Below are positions 24,575 to 35,340 of a stretch of 64,000 nt of DNA, in pieces. This DNA is from Eulemur rufifrons. Lineage: Eukaryota > Chordata > Mammalia > Primates > Lemuridae. The notes beneath the pieces are model-generated. The model searched no databases. It was not told where the DNA came from and saw only the letters and a list, made by a program, of their open reading frames with translations. The DNA is taken from positions 3,547,501 through 3,611,500 of the forward strand of contig NC_091008.1 of NCBI RefSeq assembly GCF_041146395.1, given 5' to 3'. Position 1 is the stretch's first letter, and each line of letters opens with the position of its first letter. The translations under genes were made by a program, and so were the position numbers.

Positions 24575-25499
24575 AACTCATATTTTACCATTCAATGCAA
24601 GTTGCAGACTGTTGCCAGATTATTTTTTTTTTCTAAAACATGGCTTTTATCACTATACAATTTACACTGGTTATATTGTAGGGCGAGTACCCTCGGTTTT
24701 CTCACCTGTGAAATGGGAAGACTCAGAATATCCGCTCAAGTGTGGTGATGAGGGTTTGATGAGACCATGTAGGCAAAAGGACTATCACGGTCCCGTGGAG
24801 GCTTGGTGGAAGTGTGTTCCTTGACACTAATTCTTACAAAATTATAATTCACTGGGAAAAGTGAGACGTGTACATTCTCAGAAAAAAACCAGGAGGTACC
24901 AAGCTGGGTTTGCTCGGTGTACCTGGCATCCCAGTTCCCTCGGGGGAAGGTGGGTTATCTTATCAGCTCTGTGTTGCCAGAAGCTTCGGCCAGGGGAGGG
25001 GACTTGTCAGGGGGACTCGACCAGGTCTCTTTTCCCCAGACATAACCCCCTAAAGCATGATTGCTTTGAGTGCTTATAAACATCGCCTTTAGAAAACGAG
25101 GTCACCTGAATCTGACATTGGATAGCCCAGTAAAATTTTTTTTAAGCCCCTACTGCTTATTCCAGAAGTTATAAATAGTAAAACTTTATAAACACAAGCC
25201 CATGTGCCTTTAGAAAGCGACGTGACTTGGAAGTAGCCTCAGACTTTCTGGTAAAATGTGTGCTGAATTAGTACTGCTGAGTCCCCAAGTCCTGCGTGAC
25301 CATGTCCCGTGTTCCACGTGCCCGGTTGCATTTGTGCAAGGACACCAAGGCAGTCAGAAGATGCAGAGTGACAGGAAGACAGCTCTGGGATCCACAGCCC
25401 GGAGGCGCCATTGGGCTTTAGGGACAAGCAGGTGCTGCCCGGGAAAGCAGAGTTTGTGGCAGGGCGTTTCCATTTGTAGGAAAAACACGGACAAGTCAA
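24575..25499. other. Mostly unique sequence
   Basis: About 24690-24800 (GGTTTTCTCACCTGTGAAATGG, read in parts) looks like a decayed MIR. The remainder, including a GC-balanced stretch near 24850-25050, is unassigned. Confidence 0.4.
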
Positions 25500-25514
25500 G
25501 GGGGGGGGGGGGGG
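25500..25514 (+). repeat. G15 homopolymer
   Basis: Fifteen consecutive G residues on the plus strand, then CGACAACGG. It is long enough to form a quadruplex in principle. Confidence 0.95.
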
Positions 25515-26840
25515 CGACAACGGTCACCCTCAGGAAACTGTGAATAAAACAGAAATCAAAGGCAAAGCAGTAAACACGAGTCAGCCAGCTCTCAAATAAC
25601 AAATCCTCCGAGAAGTTCACCTTTGAGCAGATGAGTCACTTTTCCTCTGGGATCATGGGGCCAACAGGCGTTCAGGCAAGGAGGAAACAGCCACAGCTGA
25701 GGTCAAGATCGCTGATGAGAAAACACGTTCCCTGCTTGGATAAGTTTCTGCGCCTTCTCTCACAAGTTCATGATGTTGGGGCTTGGCGAGAAGTGTCATC
25801 ATGACTTTTTTTTTTTAAAGGAACAAATGACTTAGCCTTTCTCTGGGTTGTGATGGGAACTAGCCACAGGGACAAGAAACAGGTTGGGGTGAGTTGGTGA
25901 GCCAAGCAGTGCAGGTGTGCATATAAAAACCTCACAAACTCTTTGTCATGTGGGCACTAGAAACATCCTGCTAATAACCCTCAACTTTGAACGGTGCACA
26001 CCTGAAGAGTGTGTATATGTGTGTGGATATATAAGGAAAGTTCCAGGCGGGCTGGATTTCCACAGGTGCTGTTCTGGTTCAAACGGATTCTTTCCCTTTG
26101 CTTGCAGCGAGCCCACGTGGAGTATTGAGTGAGGGCATGTGCGTGCTGTCAGCGTGTGGGTGTGGTTGATCCATTTCCCTTTCCACAGCAGAGATTAACT
26201 TCCAGGCTTTCGAGAAGCCATATGATAACGAGCGATCCATATCATGGGAAAAAAAGAGATGAAAACACAGAGCATCAGAGTAACGTTTCACTCAGATGTG
26301 CTTCATCCCTGGCGCTGGTACCCCTGATAGAAGCTCTCTTGTGGTCTAAATAGTTCTCCCCACCTCCTTCCTGTCTGACAATTATCAACTGCTCTAGCCT
26401 TGTGCTATTGTATCTATTCAGCAAGCCTTTAAACGCGAAACACACTGGCTACCGTGGATACATTTAACTTGTTCAGGACTCAATTAGCTTCTTCCTAGGT
26501 AAGATAAAATAATTACAAAATAGATATTTTGCCTTAATGAGCACTAGCTGAGAGTCAAGATTATTTTGAGTTGTGTTCCTTAACCCCTCTGGAATTCTGT
26601 TTTTTTTTTTTTCCCCCCATATGTAAAAGATAAGAGTTTTAAGACATCATCCAACTTGATTCTGTTTAAACTGTCACTGTTTTTCCTTGAGGAATGTGAA
26701 TAGTCATGTTACATTCATAATCGTTGGTATTGGGGTCTCCCCCACAATGGTACAAGTAGTTATATTAAGTTTTAAAATGATGAGAATGTTTTGGTTATCT
26801 GAATTTTCTCAATTTTGCATGGCTTGCATCCATTTCTTTT
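25515..26840. other. Unique sequence
   Basis: No repeat or gene recognised. A T run lies near 25806 and another near 26600. Confidence 0.4.
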
Positions 26841-26844
26841 ATAA

Positions 26845-27455
26845 GATGTTTAAAAATACGGTAAAATGCACATAGCATAAAATTGACCGCTTTTAACCAT
26901 TTTTAAGTGTACAGTTTAGTGGCAGTAAATACCCTTAGGTTATTGTGTGACTGTCACCATCACCCATCTCCAGAACTTTCTCATCATCCCAAACTGAAAA
27001 TTTACCTATTAAATAATAACTCTCCATACCATTTCTCCCAGCCCCTAGCAGCCACCATTATACTTTCTATATCTGTGAATTTGAATACCCTAAGTACCCC
27101 ATATAGGTGGAATTATATAACATATGTCCTTTTGCTACTGGCTTATGTCACTTACAGTAATGTTTTTAAGATTCATCCATGTTGCAGCATGTGTCAGAAA
27201 TGCTTTCCTTTTTAAGGGTGAATAATATTGCATTGTATGTATAGACCACATTTTGTTTATGCATTTATGTGTTGAGGAATATTCGAGTTGTTTCCGCTTT
27301 TTGGCTACTGAGAATAATGCTTCCATGGCCACGGGTGTACAAATATCTGTTTGAGTCCTTGCTTTCAAATTTTTGGGTGTGCAGTCTGAAGTGGAATTGC
27401 TGAATCATATGGTAACTCTACGTTTAATTTTTTGAGGAGCCGCCATACTCAATAT
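26845..27455 (-). mobile_element. Old L1 3' end
   Basis: Antisense L1 text is continuous: AGTGTACAGTTTAGTGGCAG, CATCACCCATCTCCAGAAC, AGGTGGAATTATATAACATA, AGATTCATCCATGTTGCAGC, GAATAATATTGCATTGTATG, GAATAATGCTTCCATGG, GAATTGCTGAATCATATGGT. It covers the ORF2 end and 3'UTR. No frame is intact. Confidence 0.9.
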
Positions 27456-28265
27456 TTGTTTGAAGCATCGACTGGACTGGTGAATGCTGCCCGGTTTTGA
27501 TCTTCAAAAGAAGACTCTTGTTTGGCATCGGCTGAGTCCCAAGGCAAGTTGAAATTAGTACCTTTGTTGGTAGGTTAGTGGTGCATTGCTGCCACTAGGA
27601 AGGGTTTACCCCAGCACGTTGAGCTGATTTTGATGCAGGCTTTACCACAATGCATCTTTATAGACAGCTCTATGTATACATTGTAATTTCAAACCACATT
27701 CTTTGGCTTCTATGCTGACTATGAAAAACATTAACAAGCTCCTCTTTCATTTTCTACTTTGTAGCTATGCATCTTCTTATTTTAATAACCACTTACAATC
27801 TCTTTAATTCCCCAAACATTTACAACCTGAATATTTAACTGAGGCACGCCTGTTTTTTTTTTTTTTTTATAGTTAACCTTGTTGCAGAATGTCATTAGGA
27901 AACCTTAGCAAATATTAGTATTAGTCCTCTGAATAAGAGACCTTCCACAGTTACTCATGAGAATTAAAAAAAAAAAAAAGGACTTCTTGTCTCTTCTGCT
28001 TACTGGCATTACTTTCATAAGACATAATTGAACACTTTGTCTAAAGTCCAACTACATATGTTCAGCAAAATGTTTTCTTTCGGGTTTACATTATGATGAA
28101 TTTAGAGCATCTTCCACATGGTGTAGTCTCCAGGAATAGTAATACCTCTGGAATTGAACTTAAATTTCTTCTATGGTACTACTGAAGGACAAGCCAAGGT
28201 TACCCCATAGTAGTCATAAAAGAGGAGAAATAAATAAATAAGAGAGAGAGAAGAAGACAATTTCT
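27456..28265. other. Unique AT-rich sequence
   Basis: T and A runs occur at 27853-27869 and 27967-27980. An AAAT/GA simple stretch lies at 28224-28255. Nothing else recognised. Confidence 0.4.
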
Positions 28266-28269
28266 TTGA

Positions 28270-28740
28270 TGGGAGTTTCACTTTGGTAGTCTATTAAATT
28301 TTTTTTAATGAGTTATTTATTTTTTTCACACTTTACCATAGACAAAGCCAAAGCAGACAATTTGATGAAAGATACAGTATAGGAATAAAAGAGTATTGGA
28401 AAAGACAAAATTTTAAACCTCTGCAGAAAAAGCCATAACCACATCTTCTGGGAAAAAGACAAATGGAAAATCCATGGAAAATTTGTTATTAATAGATTGT
28501 CAAAATTCCCCATTAGAAGTGGACACTTTATCATCATATTTTTTACGCACATTCATCATCTTTTCATCAGAGAAATTAAATGGTATCCAAGTGCTAGTTT
28601 CAATGTGTAATTGGAGTTGGGCTGGCTTTGCATCCTTCTGGTAAAGAAAACGTTTTCTGTGGAATATTAAAGCAGTTACATTCAAAGTATGGTGGTCGCT
28701 CTGGACGTACACTCAATTGCACAGTTAAAAACAAGCCAAT
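28270..28740 (-). other. Unidentified block with two adjacent minus-strand frames
   Basis: Two offset minus-strand frames (28500-28712 and 28313-28552) cover this block, and an AATAAA sits on the minus strand just beyond a TGA near 28313-28325. The mixed amino-acid composition of the first frame is compatible with a decayed retrocopy. I do not recognise a parent gene, and it may be chance. Confidence 0.2.
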
Positions 28741-29095
28741 AGGCCAAATTAATATTCATTAAGTGGGTGCTCAATAGAGGGAAAGAATTTTAAAAATATT
28801 CAATATACAAAATAGATTTCTCAAAAGTTTCCTCCTGAAATAGCTCATCAATTGCTTTAGTTGGCAATAATCTGAAAATTAGATGATTTTATAAGAAGAA
28901 AGATCCTTCAAGAAATTCAGGACTATTTCCCACAATGCACGAGGCTAAGCAGCAGCAAAGAGACTAGCAGTTGGCTTCCCAATCTTTAATGCCATGCCTT
29001 TTTTGTCTCTGTATGTCCTCTCTCCCTTTTAGCATCACTAATGTGAAGAAAAATTAGGTATTTTATTTTTCCCAAAGACTTATATTTGTTTTTCT
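28741..29095. other. Unique AT-rich sequence
   Basis: Nothing recognised. Confidence 0.4.
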
Positions 29096-29099
29096 GAAT

Positions 29100-29214
29100 A
29101 TGTTTCACTCTATTCCTATAACAAAATACCTTAAACTGGGCAACTTATAAACAATAGAAATTTATTGCTCATGGTTCTAGAGGCTGGGAAGTACATGATC
29201 AAGATTCCGGCAGG
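29100..29214 (-). mobile_element. MaLR/MLT1-like LTR fragment
   Basis: The plus strand carries CCTATAACAAAATACCTTAA, ACTGGGCAACTTATAAACAA and GAAATTTATTGCTCATGG, the complement of the same MaLR-type terminus seen at 10945. An Alu interrupts it at 29215. The continuation after the Alu is too decayed to follow. Confidence 0.65.
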
Positions 29215-29549
29215 GGCCGGGCGCGGTGGCTCACGCCTGTAATCCTAGCACTCTGGGAGGCCGAGGCGGGTGGATCGCTTGAGGTCAGGAGTTCGAGACC
29301 AGCCTGAGCAAGAGCGAGACCCCATCTCTACTAAAAATAGAAAGAAATTATCTGGCCAACTAAAAATATATAGAGAAAAAATTAGCCAGGCATGGTGGTG
29401 CATGCCTGTAGTCCCAGCTACTCAGGAGGCTGAGGCAGGAGGATCGCTTGAGCCCAGGAGTTTGAGGTTGCTGTGAGCTAGGCTGATGCCATGGCACTCT
29501 AGCCCGGGCAACAGAGCGAGACTCTGTCTCAAAAAAAAAAAAAAAAAAT
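29215..29549 (+). mobile_element. Dimeric Alu SINE inserted in MaLR-like LTR
   Basis: Full left end GGCCGGGCGCGGTGGCTCAC, both arms, and an A tail of about 18 bases after CTCTGTCTC. The linker reads AATTATCTGGCCAACTAAAA, the second lemur-type variant also seen at 681. No clear duplication was found. Confidence 0.95.
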
Positions 29550-31440
29550 AGTGATGGGGGAGAGGCACACCTCTTCCTCCGAGCATGGAAAAAGGAAGAA
29601 GATGGTTGAGACTTAACTAAGTGTGCAGTGGCATCCAAGGCAAGACCATCTGCTGAGAAGGAGGTTAGTGTTAGACTGAGAGCTTCCCGTGGATACTAAG
29701 TGAATACTTGATCGAGAAGACCAAAGACCAATAAAAACCTTGACAAATTGTGTTGCGGTTCCTATGGAGTTGGGCACAAGCTTTAGGGAGGTAACCGTGT
29801 TAGAGAGAAATCACACACCTGGTGGTAAACTGTAGTGCCCCATTTGGACAGGGAAGGATCAATCAATGGAGGAGTCAAGGGCTGGTCAGAGAGGAACTTG
29901 TCAGAGGGTGGGGTTTGGGAGTGTTAGAGTTGAAGGTCAGGTTCAAAGCAGGGCTGTGGGAGGGGTTTGCTAAAGAGTGTTGAATCCACTGAGACTGAGG
30001 AGGTCAGACAGAGTGGCCGAGAAATACTGACGCCTCTGGAATTGAGAATACCAGAGCTCTCTGAAGGCAGGATTTCAAAAGGAATTTGTTTTTTTTTTCC
30101 CTAAAAGATTTGAAAAAGTCACATAAAGGCAGAGAATCCCATAATCACACAATAATTAGATTAAGCATATTAGTATGACAATACTTCCTCAAAGTAGCAG
30201 ATGGAAAAATTCTTCCTTTTCCTTTCATTTCATTTCAGTTTTCTTGTTATTGAAATAGCCACACAAAACCATTTGTGTATTGTATGTTGTATTCACATAT
30301 TAAAATTTAAACATTATGGGAGGGAATGATGGAATAATCAACAGGCCATAAAATAAAATTGAATGTTTGCTCAGTGACTTATGCCATACAAACCTAACGT
30401 ACTTTGTTTTATTTCTAGTGTCCTTACTGAGGTAGCCTGAGCTAGTGACCAGCACATACTAAATCATGAAATATGCTTAACGAAACTATAGTAACCTCAA
30501 CATTGACATTAACAAAGCTTAAAATTCAAATAATGTAATCTGGAACATAGTCAAATATGCTTCATATTAAATGTGCTAAAATAATGTATTAATTAAAAAA
30601 AGAACGAGGAGGTGAAGTCCAGGGTGAGACGATGCTATAGGATATTCACAATGTAATGCACACAGCTGGAAAGGGAAAGGAAAGATATAAAGGAAGAAAA
30701 ATAGTTATCTCTGCTCCTTACCAACCTCTGTTCAATTGAGAAAAAAGGCTGAGACTCCTTAGGAGGCTATAACCTTATTGTTTTAATATTTATTACTCGG
30801 TGATCTGTCAGAAGACTTTGGCCATTATAATTTGATAACTTCCTATAATAAAATATTTACCTTTTTGCCGCTTTCTGACACTTGAGAAAAAAACGCGTTT
30901 ATATTAGTTCTCTTTTCTACCGAATCCAGTTAAAAGCAAAGAGCAGGGATCACGTCTGAATGAGCATGACCGAGCTTGTGAGTTGCTTTCCTCTGTGGAG
31001 ACAGCATTGCTCAGGAAGTTATCTGCGCTTTCAGTTTTATTGTTGTTGTTTTTTGATCTTACTAACGATTTAATCGCCCTCTTCAAAAAGTTTGAATTTC
31101 TTCGAGGGTTGGCTTTCCCGAACTGTTTGTGCCTGGTGACACAAAACGTGTGTGTGTAAATATATATATGTGTTTATAAGAAGCTGCCAGCAACCTCTAT
31201 GGCAAGGTGGACGGAGTAAATCAAACAGAATTTTCTTCTTCTGAGAAGAGTCACTTGACTGTCCCATTAGGGCGCTCGCGGCCCTTGGGGAAGCCGGTAA
31301 CACAACTCTGGGTGGCTTCAAAAGTTCCTTGTCTTGAGATCCCAAGTTCTGCGGACAGAGCTGGCCTCAGGGCGTGCGACCAGAGCGGTTATGCAGAATC
31401 TCCTGCTCAGAAGGGCAGTCACCGTCATGAAATTCTCCAT
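29550..31440. other. Unique sequence, about 1.9 kb
   Basis: The first 550 bases are purine-rich (for example GGTCAGAGAGGAACTTGTCA) and may hold a decayed LTR-like element. The rest is AT-rich. A mixed GT/AT stretch sits at 31149-31175. No gene recognised. Confidence 0.4.
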
Positions 31441-31454
31441 CATTTTATTTTAGA

Positions 31455-32160
31455 ATTTGTATTTTGTTAGTGAAGTCTGATGGGGACATGGGGCATGTGC
31501 TAGTGGCCTGGAGCCGCGGCTCCCCCTGGTCCCTCCTCCTGCCACTTGCCCAGGATGGGTCCTGGGCTGCCTGCTCCCTGCTTCCTCACCCCCTGGCCTC
31601 GCCCCCCGGCTTCCTCCCTGATTGCAACTGTGACCGCTGCTGCCTTCTGCTTGCGGTGGCGGCCAGGTTGCACCGGTGGCAGAGGGTGTTGGGGGCTGGA
31701 GGGGGTATTCTGCCATTGTCCTTTGGCCCTCATGGGGGCCTGGGCACCAACCTGAGCGTCGAGGTATGCCACACAGTATCTCAGGGCAGGGCAAGGTGGT
31801 GGCCGTCCCGGCCGTGGGGTGGCAGCTCCCTGGCACCCTTGGCAAGGGAGTTGGCAGGGCAGAGTCTTTGGCCCACCCCATCCGGGTGCTGAAACATCCT
31901 GGCATAGAGGCTTTGTTCCCTCGGTGGTCACCTGTCCACCATGGGTTGGCGCAGTGGGGCCGGGGGGCCGTGGGAAGGCGAGACTGACCTTCTGGCCCTG
32001 GCGGGGGCGTGGCAGGTCAGTCTGGTGGCTGCAGGGAGGTGGCTGCCAGCAGCTGGTGAGCCACAGGTGCGGAGTCACAGGTGGGGCCCGTGGGCACCTG
32101 TGAAGGTCTGTACTCTGCAAATATCCCCATGCCCGAGAGAGCATGACATTTAGTAGCAAA
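31455..32160. other. GC-rich CpG-containing block with overlapping open frames
   Basis: Composition changes sharply from AT-rich flanks to clearly GC-rich, with CpG-bearing motifs such as GAGCCGCGGCTC, GCGGTGGCGGCC, GTCCCGGCCGTGG and GGGGCCGGGGGGCCG. Open frames of 219 codons (31500-32159 minus), 151 codons (31450-31905 minus) and 142 codons (31464-31892 plus) overlap in different frames. That is what GC-rich DNA does by chance because stops are AT-rich. The predicted peptides are rich in Pro, Gly and Arg without a recognised domain. It may be a CpG island or a decayed GC-rich retrocopy. Confidence 0.5.
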
Positions 32161-32368
32161 AAACCACGACACGTTGAGAGAGAGGGGCCGTGGAAGAAAG
32201 GGAAGTTTTATACTGCAGGACTTCGACTGATACTTGTTTCCCACTTTTTGAATGGGGCCTTGTAATTATGTAGCTGGCCTCGCCTACGGAGCTTGTTGCT
32301 GGAGTCAATGAATCTTCTGGAAGGAAAGGCCTGGAGATGGGTCTGATGGACAAAAGTGTCCTTGACTG

Positions 32369-32382
32369 CCATCTGGTGGCAG
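32369..32382 (+). promoter_or_regulatory. Weak CTCF-like motif
   Basis: CCATCTGGTGGCAG matches the CTCF core at 12 of 14 positions. A related sequence occurs in the opposite orientation of the core at 32964-32977. Confidence 0.3.
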
Positions 32383-32721
32383 GTCGGGACCACAGCTCCA
32401 CACAGCAAAACTTGTGAGTCAAAGAGAACTGGGGACCGTTGCTCTCGGTCGCTTTTAGGGCCAAGAACAGGCGCCATAGCCTCACGTGGCTGCGGCCGAG
32501 AACGTGCGAGAACGTGGCGTGTGCAGGGAGGTGCTGGCCTGGAGCGGGCTGCCGTGCGGGAGGGGGACGGTGACACCTGCGACTCAGCTCCAGGTGGCGT
32601 TGCCGTGCCACGTAGGAGCTCAGTGTCGCAGTGGTATTCAAGAGAAAACCAGCTTGTTTGCGTGAAAACTTTTAGATGAGTCTCCAAACACAGTGTGGAT
32701 AAGCAAAACATCAAGGAGCCA

Positions 32722-32752
32722 TATTCGAACCGGGGACCCCCTGTTTGCAAGT
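32722..32752 (-). other. tRNA-like T-arm fragment
   Basis: On the minus strand the text reads TTGCAAACAGGGGGTCCCC then GGTTCGAATAT. This has the look of a variable region plus B box of a tRNA. The 3' half of the T stem does not pair, and no matching D arm or acceptor stem is seen, so it is not a functional tRNA. Confidence 0.25.
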
Positions 32753-32963
32753 CGTGGGTGGGGCTGGTTCTGGCACAGTAGGTTGCGGAGGCTGTCACCT
32801 CTCCTGACTCAGCCGCCCCTAATTTACATGCTTTGGGGGAAAAAGAAAAAAAAGACTGAACATCTGAGTGGGAGATTAAAGAACTTGAAGTGACACGCAA
32901 GTGTGGGGTGATGCAGGGGCTGGTGCTGGAAAGGACTCGGGGACACGGAGCGGATGGTCAACA

Positions 32964-32977
32964 GCGCCGTCTCGTGG
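32964..32977 (-). promoter_or_regulatory. Weak CTCF-like motif
   Basis: The minus strand reads CCACGAGACGGCGC, 12 of 14 positions of the CTCF core. Confidence 0.25.
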
Positions 32978-33210
32978 CAATTAGAGAAACTACAGCTGTG
33001 CCGGGCCCAGCGGGCTTTCTCGTCCCCAGAGAGAGACAATGGACTTGCAGTTAATAGCGGCAAAGGAGAGAGCGATTCCGCGGAAAAATACAAGATGTGA
33101 GCAAACATGCGTCCCTAACTAGTTGTAAGGGGCCACGCTAATCACATGGCACTGGATTGTGTTTTGGTTCGAAGCCACAGATGTCAAAATAGAGAACTGT
33201 TACTTGTTTA

Positions 33211-33357
33211 TTTATCTGTTTTAATTCCTGCTAGAGACAAGAGTCTCGCTATGTTGCCCTGGCTGGTCTTGAATGCCTGGCCTCCTGGCCTCCAGCGATC
33301 CTCCCGCCTCGGCCTCCCAAAGTGCTGGGATCCCAGGCGTGAGGCACCGCGCCCGGG
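33211..33357 (-). mobile_element. Free left Alu monomer (FLAM-like)
   Basis: The plus strand reads AGAGTCTCGCTATGTTGCCC, CTGGCTGGTCTTGAATGC, GGCCTCCCAAAGTGCTGGGA and CACCGCGCCCGGG, the complement of a single Alu left arm. There is no right arm. The wording CCCAAAGTGCTGGG is the ancestral form rather than the lemur CCCAGAGTGCTAGG, consistent with a fossil monomer older than the dimeric Alus nearby. Confidence 0.85.
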
Positions 33358-34512
33358 CGTCACCCACTTTTATTCACAAAAGTGGACAAGTCAGTTTCAC
33401 GGTGCTTATTTATGTAGAGTGAATCGTCTGAACAGTGGATCGCTTTGCACCATCTTCCTTACACCTGACAGACCTGACTATGGTGTCCTGAATGCTTTAG
33501 TTTCCTCATTCTAAATGGTCTTGCAGCTTTGAGACTCTTTGAATACTCTGAAATAATGCATGTTGGTACACGTGTGGTTGTCGTGTGTAGTGCGCTCGGG
33601 GCCTATTAGCGGAAGTCCCCTCCCTGCTGAGTTCTGGTATTTGTTTTCTTTTATGGCTGGAGGCCTGCTGGTCTGGGTCATCCTCAGCTGCCACTGGATG
33701 GAGCTGTAGCATCAGGCAAATCATCTTTCTGTTGCTGCGAGCAGCGGTTTCCCTGACATCGAGCCATCAAAACTCAGCTGTAATAGGTAAAGATTGTTGC
33801 CTCCCTGCAATTTAGGAGTTGCAATGTTTTATTACTTACTTGGCTGTATTCCTTGAGTTCTTCTACAAAGTCTTAAGATATATATATATTTTTTAAATTG
33901 GGGATGTTAATTTTGTTTTGACGGTTTCTTGATACCCTTAGGGATAAGTAGAGAAATCCTGGAGTCTTGCAAACCAGTACTGGGAAAGGACTGGGGTAGG
34001 TGGATTTAGTACTGCAGACGTGTGTTTTTTTAAGGCCCCAGTAAGTAATGATGCGACTCCCTAGATCATAGGGTCAAATAAAAACCTGTCTGCCCGACTG
34101 ACTAATTTCCTTTTGACTCATTTACTCATTTAATACCACAAGTAGCATTCATTGAAAAGACAATAAGGATATATGGGCAGAACATGGGTTTTTTTGGTTG
34201 GCCAGACCTGACACTGAACTCTGATTCCCCCTCTTACTTAATTAGTCTAAGGCTAGACAAGAAGAATCTGAAGAATCTGGCATATCAGCCCAAGAAATTT
34301 GTCCTTCGCAGGAAATGCCTTAAAAGGCATCAATGATAGATTCTTGAGGCAGGAAGTCTTGTCATTGGAATATGTTTCTGTTTGTCCTTCCTGCAAGAGT
34401 CAGAGTGGAAGCATTTGATTGGCTGGGCACAGGTGACATGTCCAAGTTCTGGCTGCCACTGGGCAGAGAAACTGGTGATTTTCCCCGTTTTGCTCTTGTA
34501 ATAAAAGATGAG
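33358..34512. other. Unique sequence
   Basis: A short (AT)n stretch lies at 33878-33890. No gene or repeat recognised. Confidence 0.4.
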
Positions 34513-34842
34513 GGCTGGGCGCGGTGGCTCGCGCCTGTAATCCTAGTGCTCTGGGAGGCCGAGGCAGGCAGTTTGCTTGAGGTCAGGAGTTCAAGATCAG
34601 CCTGAACAAGCGCGAGATCCCGTCTGTATTAAATAAAAAATAGAAAAATTAGCTGGGTGTGGTGGTGCACGCCTGAATCCCAGCTACTCAGGAGGCTGAG
34701 GCAGGAGGATCGCTTGAGCCCAGGAGTCTGAGGTTGCTGTGAGCGAGGCTGACGCCACGGCACTCCAGCCCAGGCAACAGAGTGAGACCCTGTCTCAAAA
34801 CAAAAAACAGAAAACAGAAACAAACAAACAAACAAACAAACG
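34513..34842 (+). mobile_element. Dimeric Alu SINE with CAAA tail
   Basis: The element starts GGCTGGGCGCGGTGGCTCGC and ends with CCTGTCTCAAAACAAAAA, and then (CAAA)n from about 34820 to 34842. It has a shortened middle linker (ATTAAATAAAAAATAGAAAA) compared with the other copies. Confidence 0.94.
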
Positions 34843-35030
34843 AAGGACTCTGCATCCTACCAATACTAACCTACATACCTTGAGGAACTACCTCTGAAGA
34901 TGAGGGAGGTTTGGATGCTGGCTATTAAAATGATGAATTAATTTCTACTTCCTCGAGCTCAGGCTCTGTGGCTGGTTCATTATGCACCTGTGACATTGTT
35001 TGCGTACGTGACCATTCACGTGCATTCGTC
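34843..35030. other. Unique sequence
   Basis: Nothing recognised. Confidence 0.4.
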
Positions 35031-35034
35031 CCCT

Positions 35035-35215
35035 CATTCATTCATAACCCAGTGCCTGACTTGTACCAGGCGCAGTTTACTGTTCTCAGGGAGCTTAAAT
35101 TTATTTGGGAGAGATAGATGATACATGGATAAACATAGAACACAATAATTTTAGAGAGCTATAAGTGCTAAGAGACCAATGAAACAGATAGAGATAGTGA
35201 TTGGGTGGTTGGCAG
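35035..35215 (+). repeat. Possible ancient mammalian repeat, unresolved
   Basis: ATAACCCAGTGCCTGACTTG, GTACCAGGCGCAGTTTACTG, CTCAGGGAGCTTAAATTTAT and GAGAGCTATAAGTGCTAAGA follow a familiar mammal-wide repeat layout ('TGCCAGGCACTGTTCTAGG ... GGAGCTTACATTCTAG'). Family not named with confidence. Confidence 0.4.
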
Positions 35216-35340
35216 AAAATTCCTTTCCCATGCGTGAATTCTATTAGGAAAGAATTTAAACAATATATATGAAATCTCTACACGGGCTGGAGGGCTGACT
35301 GCGAAGAAAAGAGAATAGTTGGGAAATTGTAATAATCTAG

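Larger units (their letters stand above)
32161..33120. other. Second half of GC-rich block, longest open frame
   Basis: The longest open frame in the window, 230 codons, runs 32208-32900 on the minus strand. No domain, signal peptide or family is recognised. The block has CpG-rich spots such as GTGGCTGCGGCCGAGAACG and GATTCCGCGG, two related short modules near 32365 and 32963, and a tRNA-like T-arm near 32722. Coding status is unproven, and the frame is likely incidental. Confidence 0.35.

Noticed and set aside
31464..31892. 142-codon plus-strand frame as a gene
   Set aside because: Longer frames overlap it on the other strand in the same GC-rich block, no domain is recognisable, and low stop density is expected from the composition.
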